A DNA stretch of 43,181 bases from a bacterium (lineage in GTDB: Bacteria > Armatimonadota > Zipacnadia > Zipacnadales > UBA11051), in assembly GCA_021372615.1 (NCBI GenBank), contig JAJFUB010000054.1, positions 1 to 43,181 on the forward strand, given 5' to 3'. Below, in pieces: positions 33,293 through 41,286 of the stretch. The translations under genes were made by a program, and so were the position numbers. The notes under the pieces were generated by a model. That model saw only the letters and a list, made by a program, of their open reading frames with translations. It made no database searches and was not told where the DNA came from. Position 1 is the first letter of the stretch. Every line of letters starts with the position of its first letter.

Positions 33293-34132
33293 ATGGAGAC
33301 CATCGTCGTGACGGAGGGCGGGTTCTGTTTCGGGGTGCGCCGGGCCATGAAGATGGCCGAGGAGATGCTGGCGTGCCACGGCAGCGGCGTGACGCTGGGG
33401 CCGCTCATCCACAACCTCGAGGCCGTGGCGCGACTGGAGGAGCAGGGGCTGCGCGTCGCTGAGAGCGTGGATGACGTGCGGCCGGGGGCAGTCGTGATGC
33501 TCCGCACCCACGGCACCGGCCCGGACACGATCGCCCGGCTGCAGGAGCGCGGCGTCACCCTCGTGGACGCTACCTGCCCGTTCGTCGCCCGTGCCCAGCG
33601 CGAGGCGGCGCAGTTCCAGGCCGCCGGCTACCAGGTGCTCGTGCTGGGCGACCCTGACCACCCCGAGGCCCTCGGCATCTCCGAGCACACCGGCGGAGCC
33701 GCGACGATCGTGGAGTCACCGGCCGACCTGGCCCGCCTCAAGCTGCGCAAGCAGGTCGCCGTTGTCTGCCAGACCACTCAGCGGCTGGACAATCTGCAGG
33801 CCCTCGCGCACGATCTACTGCCGTTGGTCAACGAGTTGCGGGTGGCCAACACCATCTGCGACGCCACGACCAAGCGTCAGGAGGCGTCGCTGCAGGTCGC
33901 GCGCGAAGTGGACGCGATGATCGTGGTCGGCGGACACCACAGCGCCAACACGACCCGGCTGGCGCAGATCTGCGCGGAGACGGGCACGCCGACCTACCAC
34001 ATCGAGACGGCGGCGGAGCTACAGGCGGAGTGGGGCCGTGGTGCGGCCAGGGTCGGCGTAACGGCGGGGGCGTCCACACCGGACTGGGTCATCGAGGAAG
34101 TCGCGGCGCGCCTGAGACAGTTGGCCGGCTAG
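33293..34132 (+). CDS. ispH: 4-hydroxy-3-methylbut-2-enyl diphosphate reductase IspH (LytB)
   Basis: The 279-residue protein keeps the three Fe-S ligands Cys12 (GGFCFGV), Cys95 (DATCPFV) and Cys189 (ICDATTKRQ), and the active-site residues His40, His73, His123 and Glu125. It makes IPP and DMAPP in the last step of the methylerythritol phosphate pathway. This is the minimal bacterial length. It starts 19 bases after the GH5-like gene and ends 20 bases before ptb, so the three are probably co-transcribed. Its products feed the polyprenyl synthase upstream. Confidence 0.95.
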   Translation: METIVVTEGGFCFGVRRAMKMAEEMLACHGSGVTLGPLIHNLEAVARLEEQGLRVAESVDDVRPGAVVMLRTHGTGPDTIARLQERGVTLVDATCPFVARAQREAAQFQAAGYQVLVLGDPDHPEALGISEHTGGAATIVESPADLARLKLRKQVAVVCQTTQRLDNLQALAHDLLPLVNELRVANTICDATTKRQEASLQVAREVDAMIVVGGHHSANTTRLAQICAETGTPTYHIETAAELQAEWGRGAARVGVTAGASTPDWVIEEVAARLRQLAG

Positions 34133-34152
34133 CGCCCAGCAAGGAGGAGACT

Positions 34153-35094
34153 GTGATCACGTCACTGCAGCAGGTGGTCGAAAAGGCCCGCGAGTTCCCG
34201 ACCCGTACCGTTGCCGTGGTCGTGGCCGAGCAGGAGAGCGCCCTGGAGTCGGTGCGCGACGCGATGCAGGCCGGACTGGTGCGGCCGCTGCTCTTCGGCG
34301 CCGCCGAGGCCATACGGGAGAAGGCCGACAAGGTGGGCCTGACGCTGGCGTCCGAGCAGATCATGGACATGCCCGACGACTTGACCGCCGCCGAGCAGGC
34401 CGTGCTGGCCGTCCGCTCGGGTGAGGCCGACATCCTGATGAAGGGGCAGATCCACACCGACGACTTCCTGCGCGCTGTGCTGCATAAAGAGAAGGGCCTG
34501 CGCTCCGGCAACATCATGAGCCATGTCTTCATCCTCGACACGACCTACCGGGGCAAGCTGACCTTCGTGACCGATGCCGCCATGAACATCGCGCCCGACC
34601 TGCCCACCAAGGCCGCCATCATCATGAACGCGGTCTTCCTGACCAACTGCTTCGGCCTGGAATGCCCCAAGGTCGGCGTCCTCGCGGCGGCGGAGCTGGT
34701 GAACCCCGACATGCCGGCCACGGTCGAGGCGGCAGCGCTGGCAGGCATGGAGCACCGCGGCCAGTTCCCCAACTGCACCGTGGACGGCCCCTTCGCGCTC
34801 GACAACGCCATCAACGCCGAGGCGGCGCGGGTGAAGGGCATCGGGGGCGAGGTGGCCGGTGACTGCGACATCCTGCTGTGCCCCAACATCGAGGCCGGCA
34901 ACATCCTGGCCAAGGCGTACGCCTTCATGTGCGGGGGGCAGAGCGCGGGGGTGCTGGTGGGGGCGGCGGCGCCGGTGGTGCTGACCTCACGGGCGGACTC
35001 GGCGGCCGCGAAGCTCTACTCCATCGCTACCGCCATGCTCACCTCGAACATGGCCCGTACCGGCCGGCTCAAGGTAGGCCGGGTGCATTTCTGA
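34153..35094 (+). CDS. ptb: Phosphate butyryltransferase/acetyltransferase family enzyme
   Basis: The 313-residue protein matches phosphate butyryltransferases along its length (ILMKGQIHTDDFLRAVL, GVLVGAAAPVVLTSRADS). These enzymes exchange CoA for phosphate on butyryl-, propionyl- or related acyl groups, normally followed by a kinase that makes ATP and free acid. No butyrate or acetate kinase gene is in the window. AAGGAGGAG lies six bases before the GTG at 34153; the frame is open further upstream but that part lies within ispH. It ends in a repeat-rich convergent junction. Confidence 0.85.
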   Translation: MITSLQQVVEKAREFPTRTVAVVVAEQESALESVRDAMQAGLVRPLLFGAAEAIREKADKVGLTLASEQIMDMPDDLTAAEQAVLAVRSGEADILMKGQIHTDDFLRAVLHKEKGLRSGNIMSHVFILDTTYRGKLTFVTDAAMNIAPDLPTKAAIIMNAVFLTNCFGLECPKVGVLAAAELVNPDMPATVEAAALAGMEHRGQFPNCTVDGPFALDNAINAEAARVKGIGGEVAGDCDILLCPNIEAGNILAKAYAFMCGGQSAGVLVGAAAPVVLTSRADSAAAKLYSIATAMLTSNMARTGRLKVGRVHF

Positions 35095-35114
35095 TCGCCC
35101 GGACCTACCGGGTA

Positions 35115-35171
35115 GGGCGGGGTGTCGGCGTCAGACTGCGCAGCAGTCTGGGCCGACGGGGGCCCCGCCGG
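35115..35171. repeat. Long imperfect hairpin between convergent genes (family G)
   Basis: The core CAGACTGC-GCA-GCAGTCTG (35132-35150) is perfect. It is nested inside GTCGGC (35124-35129) and GCCGAC (35152-35157), and inside GGCGGGG and CCCCGCC blocks at the ends. The 57-base structure could act as a transcription barrier for both strands; there is no T tract. Confidence 0.65.
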
Positions 35172-35204
35172 GGCACGTCGTGGCGAGTGTGCCCACCCAC
35201 ACCA

Positions 35205-35273
35205 GTAGTGTGGGCGGCCTCGCCCGCACACGAACCACTGCCGTCCGTGGGCAGGCGAGGCCGCCTGCACTAC
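35205..35273. repeat. Inverted pair of family C GTAG-headed repeats (BIME-like)
   Basis: The left copy (35205-35230) has GTAG and the stem GGGCG-GCCT-CGCCC. The right copy (35251-35273, inverted) reads GTAG and CAGGCG-GCCT-CGCCTG on the minus strand. The stems carry compensating differences, so pairing is kept within each copy. A third copy lies at the window start. With family G it fills the 201-bp gap between ptb and the acetyltransferase gene. Confidence 0.85.
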
Positions 35274-35295
35274 GCCATGCCGCCGCGATACCACA

Positions 35296-36477
35296 CTACA
35301 CGTAGTCCATGTGCAGGTAGACCCACGGTGTGTAGGGGAAGGCCGCGCTGAGCCGCCGCACCGTGGCCTCATCGCCCTGGTGCACCGACACTACGTCCAT
35401 CTCCACCGCCCGAAGCAGGTCTAGCCGCCGACACAGCAGCCGCGTCAGGAAGTCGTCCTTCGCCTCGATCGTCACTTCCCGCCGCACCGGCTCGTCCTCC
35501 CACAGCACGCCATCCCATGTCGGCGTCCACGCCTTGACGCGCAGACCGGACAGCAGGTCCAGGTCCGTGCAGGTCTGCTGCACCAACTCCTGCGGCCGAA
35601 CGGGCTGGCCCATGATCATCAGCCCGCGCAGACCCTCGACGAACCCCAGGGACTGGCACAGCTCCCGCCACGGGTGCTCGTGAGACAGGTGGATCGCCAC
35701 CTTGCGGTCCTGGCCGGCGGCCATGTGACCGAGGGTATCGAAGCACTGCCGCACCGCGGCCGCTTCGCCGGCGGCATCCTGTACCGTCCACGTGTCGCTG
35801 GCGTAGCGCCCCGAGGTGAACCCGGCCAGCAGGTAGCCCTGCAGCTCCCCTACGGCCGGATAGCGCACATAGACCGTCTCCTGGGGGATGACCTCGTAGA
35901 TCATCGCCGTCATGGCCTCGCGCCAGTAGCCCGGGCGGCGCGGCGGGAAGCCGCCGTAGCCGCCGTAGGTAGCCAGGTGGGCCGCGTAGACAGCCTCTTC
36001 CTCAGCGTACAGGTCGTCGAGACCCAGTACGGCCGCCTCACCGGAGCCCGCGTCGGGCTGCCAGACAGCCTGGCGGATGTAGATCAGGTCACGGTGGCCG
36101 CTCTTGAGGTAGAAGTTGTAGCCATTGCTCCGCTCGGCGCCGCGGTAGACCATGAGCATGTCCACCCGGTCCGCCAGGAACTCCCTGGCCGCCGCGATCA
36201 TGGCGCTGCCGATGCCCTTGGAGCGCATGTCCTCGCGGGTGCCCACGGCGTTCTCGAAGACGGTGCGGATGACCGCGCCGGGAGCGGCCTGGAAGGGCCG
36301 CTGATCCAGCGGGATGGCCCCGACCGGCTCGCCGTCCAGATACGCCAGCGAGGCCGTCATCGCCGGCTCTCGTGAGCGCCACTGCTCGGCCGTCAGCGGC
36401 GGGAAGATGGCGTTGCGGATGCCCAGGAGATCGTGCACGTCCTCGGGGCGGTATTCGCGGCAGACGAGGTTGTCCAT
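35296..36477 (-). CDS. GNAT-family N-acetyltransferase, two-lobed
   Basis: The 393-residue protein has a GNAT acetyl-CoA-binding signature, RSKGIGS (residues 85-91), in the N-terminal half. The C-terminal half looks like a degenerate second GNAT lobe without the motif. The acceptor is unknown. AGGAGG, eight bases before the ATG, overlaps the stop of the heparinase-like gene ten bases upstream, so the two are in one operon. The stop TAG follows a G and so lies within a GTAG near the family C repeats. Confidence 0.8.
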   Translation of the reverse strand: MDNLVCREYRPEDVHDLLGIRNAIFPPLTAEQWRSREPAMTASLAYLDGEPVGAIPLDQRPFQAAPGAVIRTVFENAVGTREDMRSKGIGSAMIAAAREFLADRVDMLMVYRGAERSNGYNFYLKSGHRDLIYIRQAVWQPDAGSGEAAVLGLDDLYAEEEAVYAAHLATYGGYGGFPPRRPGYWREAMTAMIYEVIPQETVYVRYPAVGELQGYLLAGFTSGRYASDTWTVQDAAGEAAAVRQCFDTLGHMAAGQDRKVAIHLSHEHPWRELCQSLGFVEGLRGLMIMGQPVRPQELVQQTCTDLDLLSGLRVKAWTPTWDGVLWEDEPVRREVTIEAKDDFLTRLLCRRLDLLRAVEMDVVSVHQGDEATVRRLSAAFPYTPWVYLHMDYV

Positions 36478-36487
36478 CGTGTTCCTC

Positions 36488-39400
36488 CTACTTCTGGCGC
36501 GGCAGTTCGACGACCTGTCCGGCCTTCACCTGCAACGTGAGGGGCTGGCGTCCCGTGAACTGCAGCGTCACCTTGCCCCCACCGTCGTGGCCCACAATGA
36601 GCCAGCCACGATCCCAGTACCCGTACACGCACAGACTCAGCGGCCGGTCGGCCCACAGCTTGAGCAACTTGTCGGTATGCTGTGTGCACTTCACGAGCGA
36701 CACGAACCCGCCCTCGTCATGCTCGCCCTTGTAGGCCATCGCGCCGGTGAAAGTGCCGCCGGGGAAGCGGCAGGGCTTCGTCGGGTCGGGCGAGAGTTTG
36801 AGAGAGCCCAGACTCGTCTCCACCGAGACTCCGGTTGCGTCCGTCACCCACTGGGCCGATCCGCCGTAGGGCTGCGCCGGCGCCAGGATCGTGCCGAAGA
36901 TCGTGTCGGTGGCCTCGCGCCGCAGAATCTGCATCGGCATGAGCCTATCCAGGGCCGTGGTGATGCTCCGGCCGACGATGAGTTCCGTCGGCTCACCACC
37001 CAGGCTCGTGATCGTCAGGCCGCTTCTCTCGTCGCCCCACGTCGTGCTGCTCTGCTGGGCCGTGGCCGCCGCCCCCTGCGCCTGGTGGATGTGCTGATAG
37101 CCGCAGTTCTTGCCGAGAGGATCCGCCAGCGGCGTCAGCGGTGCCGAGGCCGACTTGAAGGGCGCGTCAATGTGTAGGGCGTAGTCGTAGACGTGCTTGT
37201 CGCGGCTCCGCACACGGTAGAAGTCCACGATCCGCCCGTCCACCAGTGCCACCGTCCGCGTCAGCTGGACGCCCTCGAAGACGGCGTCGCAGCTCGCCTG
37301 CGCGACCCGCAGAAACGGGTCGGCATGGAAGAACCCGAGCTTGCCCATGGCTCGCTTCTGGAAGCTGTCGCACGGCCACGTCTTGTCCGTATCGAGGCCG
37401 GGGTACTGGCTCCTGCCATCTACGGTGAGCGTGTTGTGGCTGATCGTGTGGGCAGTCCACTGGCCCTTCTCGGCGCTGTCATAGCCGCAGGAGCCGAAGT
37501 CCGGGAGGAGCTGCTTGCCGTTGTTCCAGACCGCGAGGCTGAGCTTGTCGGGGTGGTTGTGCCCACCGCCGTAGGGGCCGAAGGTCATGTTGACGGCCAA
37601 CCCCTCGGTGCTCGGGAGCTTGCCCGCGTAGTCGCCCTGGCGCAGCAGCGCCAAGCCGCTGGAGGGGAACAGGCTGCTGCCGTACTCGAGCACGCCATTG
37701 TTACAGAATCTGGCCCCGCTGTAGTCGAACTTGCCCGGGTTGGGCGGGCGCTCGTAGAGCAGGTCATCCAGATTCGGCCCGGCAGAGGAGGCGTCGGTCA
37801 TCACGACCGACTTCGGGCCGATGACGGCGGTGGGGGGGCGGGCGACCCAGTCGGTGAGCTTGCCGTCCACAGTGAGGCCCGAAGCGCGAGGGGCCACGAT
37901 CGCCCTGGCCGGCGGGACGCCGGCACTGGACAGCAGCAGCGTGCCACCCTCGGCCGAGTCGTAGCGGTCGTTCTGACAGGACCAGCAGACCATCTTCTCC
38001 TTGGTCGTGTTGCCACCGGTGCTGTCGCAGTCATACAGCACGAAGTCCGCAGTCAGCTTGCCGCCCTCGCGGGGCACGAAGGCCGTCCCCTGCTCGTCGC
38101 CCTGCGGGGCGAGTTCACTCAGCGGGATGGCCAACTCGAGCGCATAGCCCTCCGGCGTCTTCGTGACGACGTACTTGCCCGCGCTCACGCCCGCGTTGGC
38201 GAGACCGAAGCGGTTGAAGAGCGCGGCCACCGGGGGGACCTTGTCGAAGTCGCCGGGGCTGAGGCCATAGATGAAGTCATACGGCCCGCCCTGACCGTCG
38301 CGCCACTTGAGGCCCACCCACAGCGCATCCCCCTGCCACACGTCGCCGGGCTTGGTCCAACTGTTGCGCACGACCTGGTCGGTGATGTCGGCGGCGACAT
38401 ACAGGCGTTGGTCGTCCCAGGCCAGCCAGACCTTCGCTGCGGCATCCTTGGCCCCGAGCTTGGGGATGGTCGTCTGCCGACCCCGGTTGATGAGCCAGGC
38501 ATACTTGGGGTCGCGAGTGTGCTCCCAGGCCGCGCGGTAGGCGGCGTTGACCGAGAGCGGCCCGCGTCCGCTGTCGGCCACCACCGGCCACGTGAGGTCC
38601 GGGAACGTGTAGTAGAACGGGCCGTCGAACATGAGCTTCATGCTCTTGGGTCCGTTGTCGCCGTCGCCGACGCAGTAGTTGATGATGGGCTCGCGGTCGG
38701 TGTTGTAGTCATCCGGCACCGACAGCTTGTACAGGTCGAGGTTGCAGCGGGCGGCCGCCTGCAGCAGCGGGAACAGGGCGCTGATGACGAAGCTGTGGTA
38801 GCCCGCCGAGCGCTCCCAGAACAGGCCGTCATCCTGCACGTCGTGAGCCAGCAGGTGCTTGAGGCCATACGGGCCGTCGATCGCGTGCTCGACCATGTCA
38901 GCGTCTTGCAGCAACAGCCCCGTCAGTCCCACCGCCGAGTCGAACCACGCCTGGAAGTTGTAGCACTTGTAGTGCAAGTCGCCAGGGCGGTTGTCCTGCG
39001 GGTCGTGGTAGTCGCGTACCCAGAACAGCTCGGCGCCGGGTCGGAGCAGGTCGCGCTCGATCTGCGCGCGCTCCGCGGCGGTGAAGCATGGGCTCTCATA
39101 GGCGAGGTCATACGCGCACACGAGCGGCACGAACCACACGGCCTCATAGAGGCCGGACACGGTCTTGGTGATCTTCACGCGGCCACCGCGCGCGGGCAGC
39201 GTGGGGTACAGCTTCGCGTAACCGAGCAGCGCGTCATGGACCCACTGCGCGTAGCGCTCATCGCCGAGCAACTGGTAGTACAGGCCGACCTGCTGCAGCC
39301 GCGAGGTGACGGCGGACATCTCGTCGGTCACGCCGGTGGGGATGGTCGCGGGCTTGCTGACATACCCGTCCGCCGAGCTGCGCAGGGAGGCCAGCAGCTT

Positions 39401-40546
39401 CTCGTTCTCCCGGGTCTGCAGCGCCCGGCGCGCGCGCTCCAGTTGCGCCGCGCCATAGAGCAGGTACGGGTGCTTCGCCGGCACGCCGCCGCCGGGGGCG
39501 AGGGCCGGGGCCATCGGCCGGGTCTGGCACATGCCAGTCGTCTCGGGTCCGCCGTCAGGGGACTTGACGTTGACGGCATACCAGGCGGAGGCCGGACCGG
39601 GGACGAGGAACTCCGTGGCGGATACAGGCACAGAGCCGACGCCCAGGGGCTTGCTCTGCGGGGTCATCATCTTCGTTAGGCCCAGGCCCGCGCAGCGGCT
39701 GTCCGGGTCGAGCTGCCAGCGCAGCCGCACCGACCCGTCCAGCCGCACCGTGGCGGTGACGCGCTGCGGCGCCTTCGGCGGCGGCAGCTTCCCCGTCCTC
39801 ACGGTGACGGTCGCGGGGCGGCTGGCCACACCCTCGCCGGCCAGCGCCTCGACGGTGTAAGTGTACGCCTGGTTGCTGCGCACCGTCCGATCCACGAACT
39901 CCCGCACCGCAGTCTCGCTGATCTCGTCGCCCCGGCGGACGCGGTAGCGCAGCAGGTCGGCGTAGTCGGCCGTCATCCCCCAGGTCAGGCGCACCGCTCC
40001 GCCCTTCGTGACGATGGCCTGCAGCTTCGTGGGCGGCGCCAGCGTCGTCGGGTCCAGCGGCTGCAGCTTCACGTGCTCATAGCGTACGTTGTGGTTGTAG
40101 TAGTGCAGGAAGCCGACGCGGCCCTGAGCGGGCGGCTCACCGTACACGGTGGGGCCACTGCTGATGAGTTGCCCGTCGCGATACAGCAGACTCCGTCCCC
40201 CGAGCACGAGCAGGCGGAAGTGGACCTTCTCCCCCACCTTGAGCGTGTCGAGCGGCAGGAAGAACGCCTTGCGGTTCTCGTGTTTATCCGCCTGCACGGC
40301 CCAGACGATGATCGCGCGGAGCTTCGGCCCGCCGGCCGGCCGGGCGACCATGTCGAACTCCAGGGCGAAGTCGCGGAAGTCCTGCGCGGTCAGTAGGTAC
40401 TTGTCCGGCGTGCTGCCGCCGCCGTCGCTGATCTCAATGGCGCCATCCGGCCCCACCTGGTAGGCCTCGGGTGCCCGGTCCCACTGGATCTGAGCCAGGC
40501 CCAGCGTCGCCGTCGAGAGTGCTATCGCTACGAGCAGCGTCCGCAT
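36488..40546 (-). CDS. Secreted heparinase II/III-like polysaccharide lyase with an inserted CBM9-like domain
   Basis: The 1352-residue protein has a signal peptide (1-18), a concanavalin-like/DUF1080-like sandwich (about 20-165) and two fibronectin III domains (170-255 and 258-345). An alpha/alpha-toroid of the alginate/heparin lyase type spans about 355-690 (HYKCYNFQAWF). A CBM9-like block spans 695-895 (LAWDDQRLYVAADITD), and a heparinase II/III beta-sandwich runs to the end, with GGGHNHPDKLSL and SHNTLTVDG. It should cleave acidic polysaccharide outside the cell. AAGGAGGA lies before the ATG. Within the insert the usual CBM9 opening (LTVDGKLTDW) comes last, suggesting a permuted copy. A family D palindrome sits at that linker. 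Confidence 0.8.
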   Translation of the reverse strand: MRTLLVAIALSTATLGLAQIQWDRAPEAYQVGPDGAIEISDGGGSTPDKYLLTAQDFRDFALEFDMVARPAGGPKLRAIIVWAVQADKHENRKAFFLPLDTLKVGEKVHFRLLVLGGRSLLYRDGQLISSGPTVYGEPPAQGRVGFLHYYNHNVRYEHVKLQPLDPTTLAPPTKLQAIVTKGGAVRLTWGMTADYADLLRYRVRRGDEISETAVREFVDRTVRSNQAYTYTVEALAGEGVASRPATVTVRTGKLPPPKAPQRVTATVRLDGSVRLRWQLDPDSRCAGLGLTKMMTPQSKPLGVGSVPVSATEFLVPGPASAWYAVNVKSPDGGPETTGMCQTRPMAPALAPGGGVPAKHPYLLYGAAQLERARRALQTRENEKLLASLRSSADGYVSKPATIPTGVTDEMSAVTSRLQQVGLYYQLLGDERYAQWVHDALLGYAKLYPTLPARGGRVKITKTVSGLYEAVWFVPLVCAYDLAYESPCFTAAERAQIERDLLRPGAELFWVRDYHDPQDNRPGDLHYKCYNFQAWFDSAVGLTGLLLQDADMVEHAIDGPYGLKHLLAHDVQDDGLFWERSAGYHSFVISALFPLLQAAARCNLDLYKLSVPDDYNTDREPIINYCVGDGDNGPKSMKLMFDGPFYYTFPDLTWPVVADSGRGPLSVNAAYRAAWEHTRDPKYAWLINRGRQTTIPKLGAKDAAAKVWLAWDDQRLYVAADITDQVVRNSWTKPGDVWQGDALWVGLKWRDGQGGPYDFIYGLSPGDFDKVPPVAALFNRFGLANAGVSAGKYVVTKTPEGYALELAIPLSELAPQGDEQGTAFVPREGGKLTADFVLYDCDSTGGNTTKEKMVCWSCQNDRYDSAEGGTLLLSSAGVPPARAIVAPRASGLTVDGKLTDWVARPPTAVIGPKSVVMTDASSAGPNLDDLLYERPPNPGKFDYSGARFCNNGVLEYGSSLFPSSGLALLRQGDYAGKLPSTEGLAVNMTFGPYGGGHNHPDKLSLAVWNNGKQLLPDFGSCGYDSAEKGQWTAHTISHNTLTVDGRSQYPGLDTDKTWPCDSFQKRAMGKLGFFHADPFLRVAQASCDAVFEGVQLTRTVALVDGRIVDFYRVRSRDKHVYDYALHIDAPFKSASAPLTPLADPLGKNCGYQHIHQAQGAAATAQQSSTTWGDERSGLTITSLGGEPTELIVGRSITTALDRLMPMQILRREATDTIFGTILAPAQPYGGSAQWVTDATGVSVETSLGSLKLSPDPTKPCRFPGGTFTGAMAYKGEHDEGGFVSLVKCTQHTDKLLKLWADRPLSLCVYGYWDRGWLIVGHDGGGKVTLQFTGRQPLTLQVKAGQVVELPRQK
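37906..37929. repeat. Intragenic palindrome, family D copy 2
   Basis: Core GCCGGCG-GGA-CGCCGGC (37908-37924), one base different from the copy at 18800-18823. On the coding (minus) strand it is read as SAGVPPAR near residues 873-880 of the lyase, in the linker after the CBM9-like block. Confidence 0.75.
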
Positions 40547-40571
40547 TGCGTCCTCCTTGAGGCGTCTGGCA

Positions 40572-40586
40572 GGGCCACACTGGCCC
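40572..40586. other. Small hairpin between regulator and lyase genes
   Basis: GGGCCA-CAC-TGGCCC lies in the 65-bp spacer (40547-40611) of the minus-strand operon. Without a T tract it is not an evident terminator; it may set relative expression. Confidence 0.4.
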
Positions 40587-40611
40587 CGCGGGTTGCGGCA
40601 TGGCGGGGGCC

Positions 40612-41271
40612 TTACCCCTCCGGCCGGAACACGTACCCTACCCCTCGCACGGTCACGATGGGCAGCGGCTTGAGGCCCGCCTGCCGCAGCTTGCTGCGCA
40701 GGCGGCTGATGTGATTGTCCACCAGCCGCAGGTCGCCGTAGAAGTCCTCGCCCCAGATGGCATCGGCCAGTTGCGAGCGCGACATGACCACCCGGGAGTG
40801 GCGCATCAAGCAGACCAGCAGGTCGAACTCCAGCGTCGTGAGCGCCACGGGCTGGTGACGGATCGCCACCTCGCGCTGATCGGGGAACACCCGCAGGTGC
40901 GGGCTGGCCAGCGGCGCCTTGTCGCCCAGGCCGGCCCGTTGCAGCAGCGTCTTCAGGTGCGCCACCAGCTCCATCGCGCCACAGGGCCCCGCGACGACAG
41001 CGTCGGCGTCCACGCCCTCGATGGCAGGCGCCTCCCGGTCCGTCAGCACGAGCACTGGCAGCGCGGAGGCGCCGCGCAGCTCCGCCAGGGCTTCAGGGCC
41101 GAGGAGCGCCAGGTCGAGCACGGCGGCATCCGGGCGCACGCGAGAGCAGACCTTCAGGGCTGCGGGACCGCTGTCGGCGATGGTCACGCGCCTCCCCTCG
41201 GCTTCGAGATACCAGCCGACAGCCTCGGCCAGTTCACGGTCAGCAGCGGCGATCAGGACGTGGATGGGCAT
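40612..41271 (-). CDS. OmpR/PhoB-type response regulator with degenerate receiver
   Basis: The 219-residue protein has a receiver fold (1-115) and a winged-helix DNA-binding domain (about 125-217: LTTLEFDLLVCLMRHSRVVMSRSQL, given here in part, and VRGVGYVF at the end). The phosphorylation site Asp53 is present. The two acidic residues that bind magnesium after the first strand are Ala (VLIAAADRE instead of VDDD), and the conserved Lys near the end of the domain is Gly (AGPCG instead of TKPF). Phosphorylation by a kinase is therefore doubtful, and it may work as a constitutive or ligand-controlled regulator. It starts 15 bases after the amidohydrolase stop and precedes the lyase gene, its likely target. 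Confidence 0.87.
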   Translation of the reverse strand: MPIHVLIAAADRELAEAVGWYLEAEGRRVTIADSGPAALKVCSRVRPDAAVLDLALLGPEALAELRGASALPVLVLTDREAPAIEGVDADAVVAGPCGAMELVAHLKTLLQRAGLGDKAPLASPHLRVFPDQREVAIRHQPVALTTLEFDLLVCLMRHSRVVMSRSQLADAIWGEDFYGDLRLVDNHISRLRSKLRQAGLKPLPIVTVRGVGYVFRPEG

Positions 41272-41286
41272 GGTGCAGTGTGTCCT

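Noticed and set aside
37193-39679. 828-residue plus-strand open frame
   Set aside because: It lies opposite the heparinase-like gene, which has signal peptide and family motifs; the composition is typical shadow sequence.
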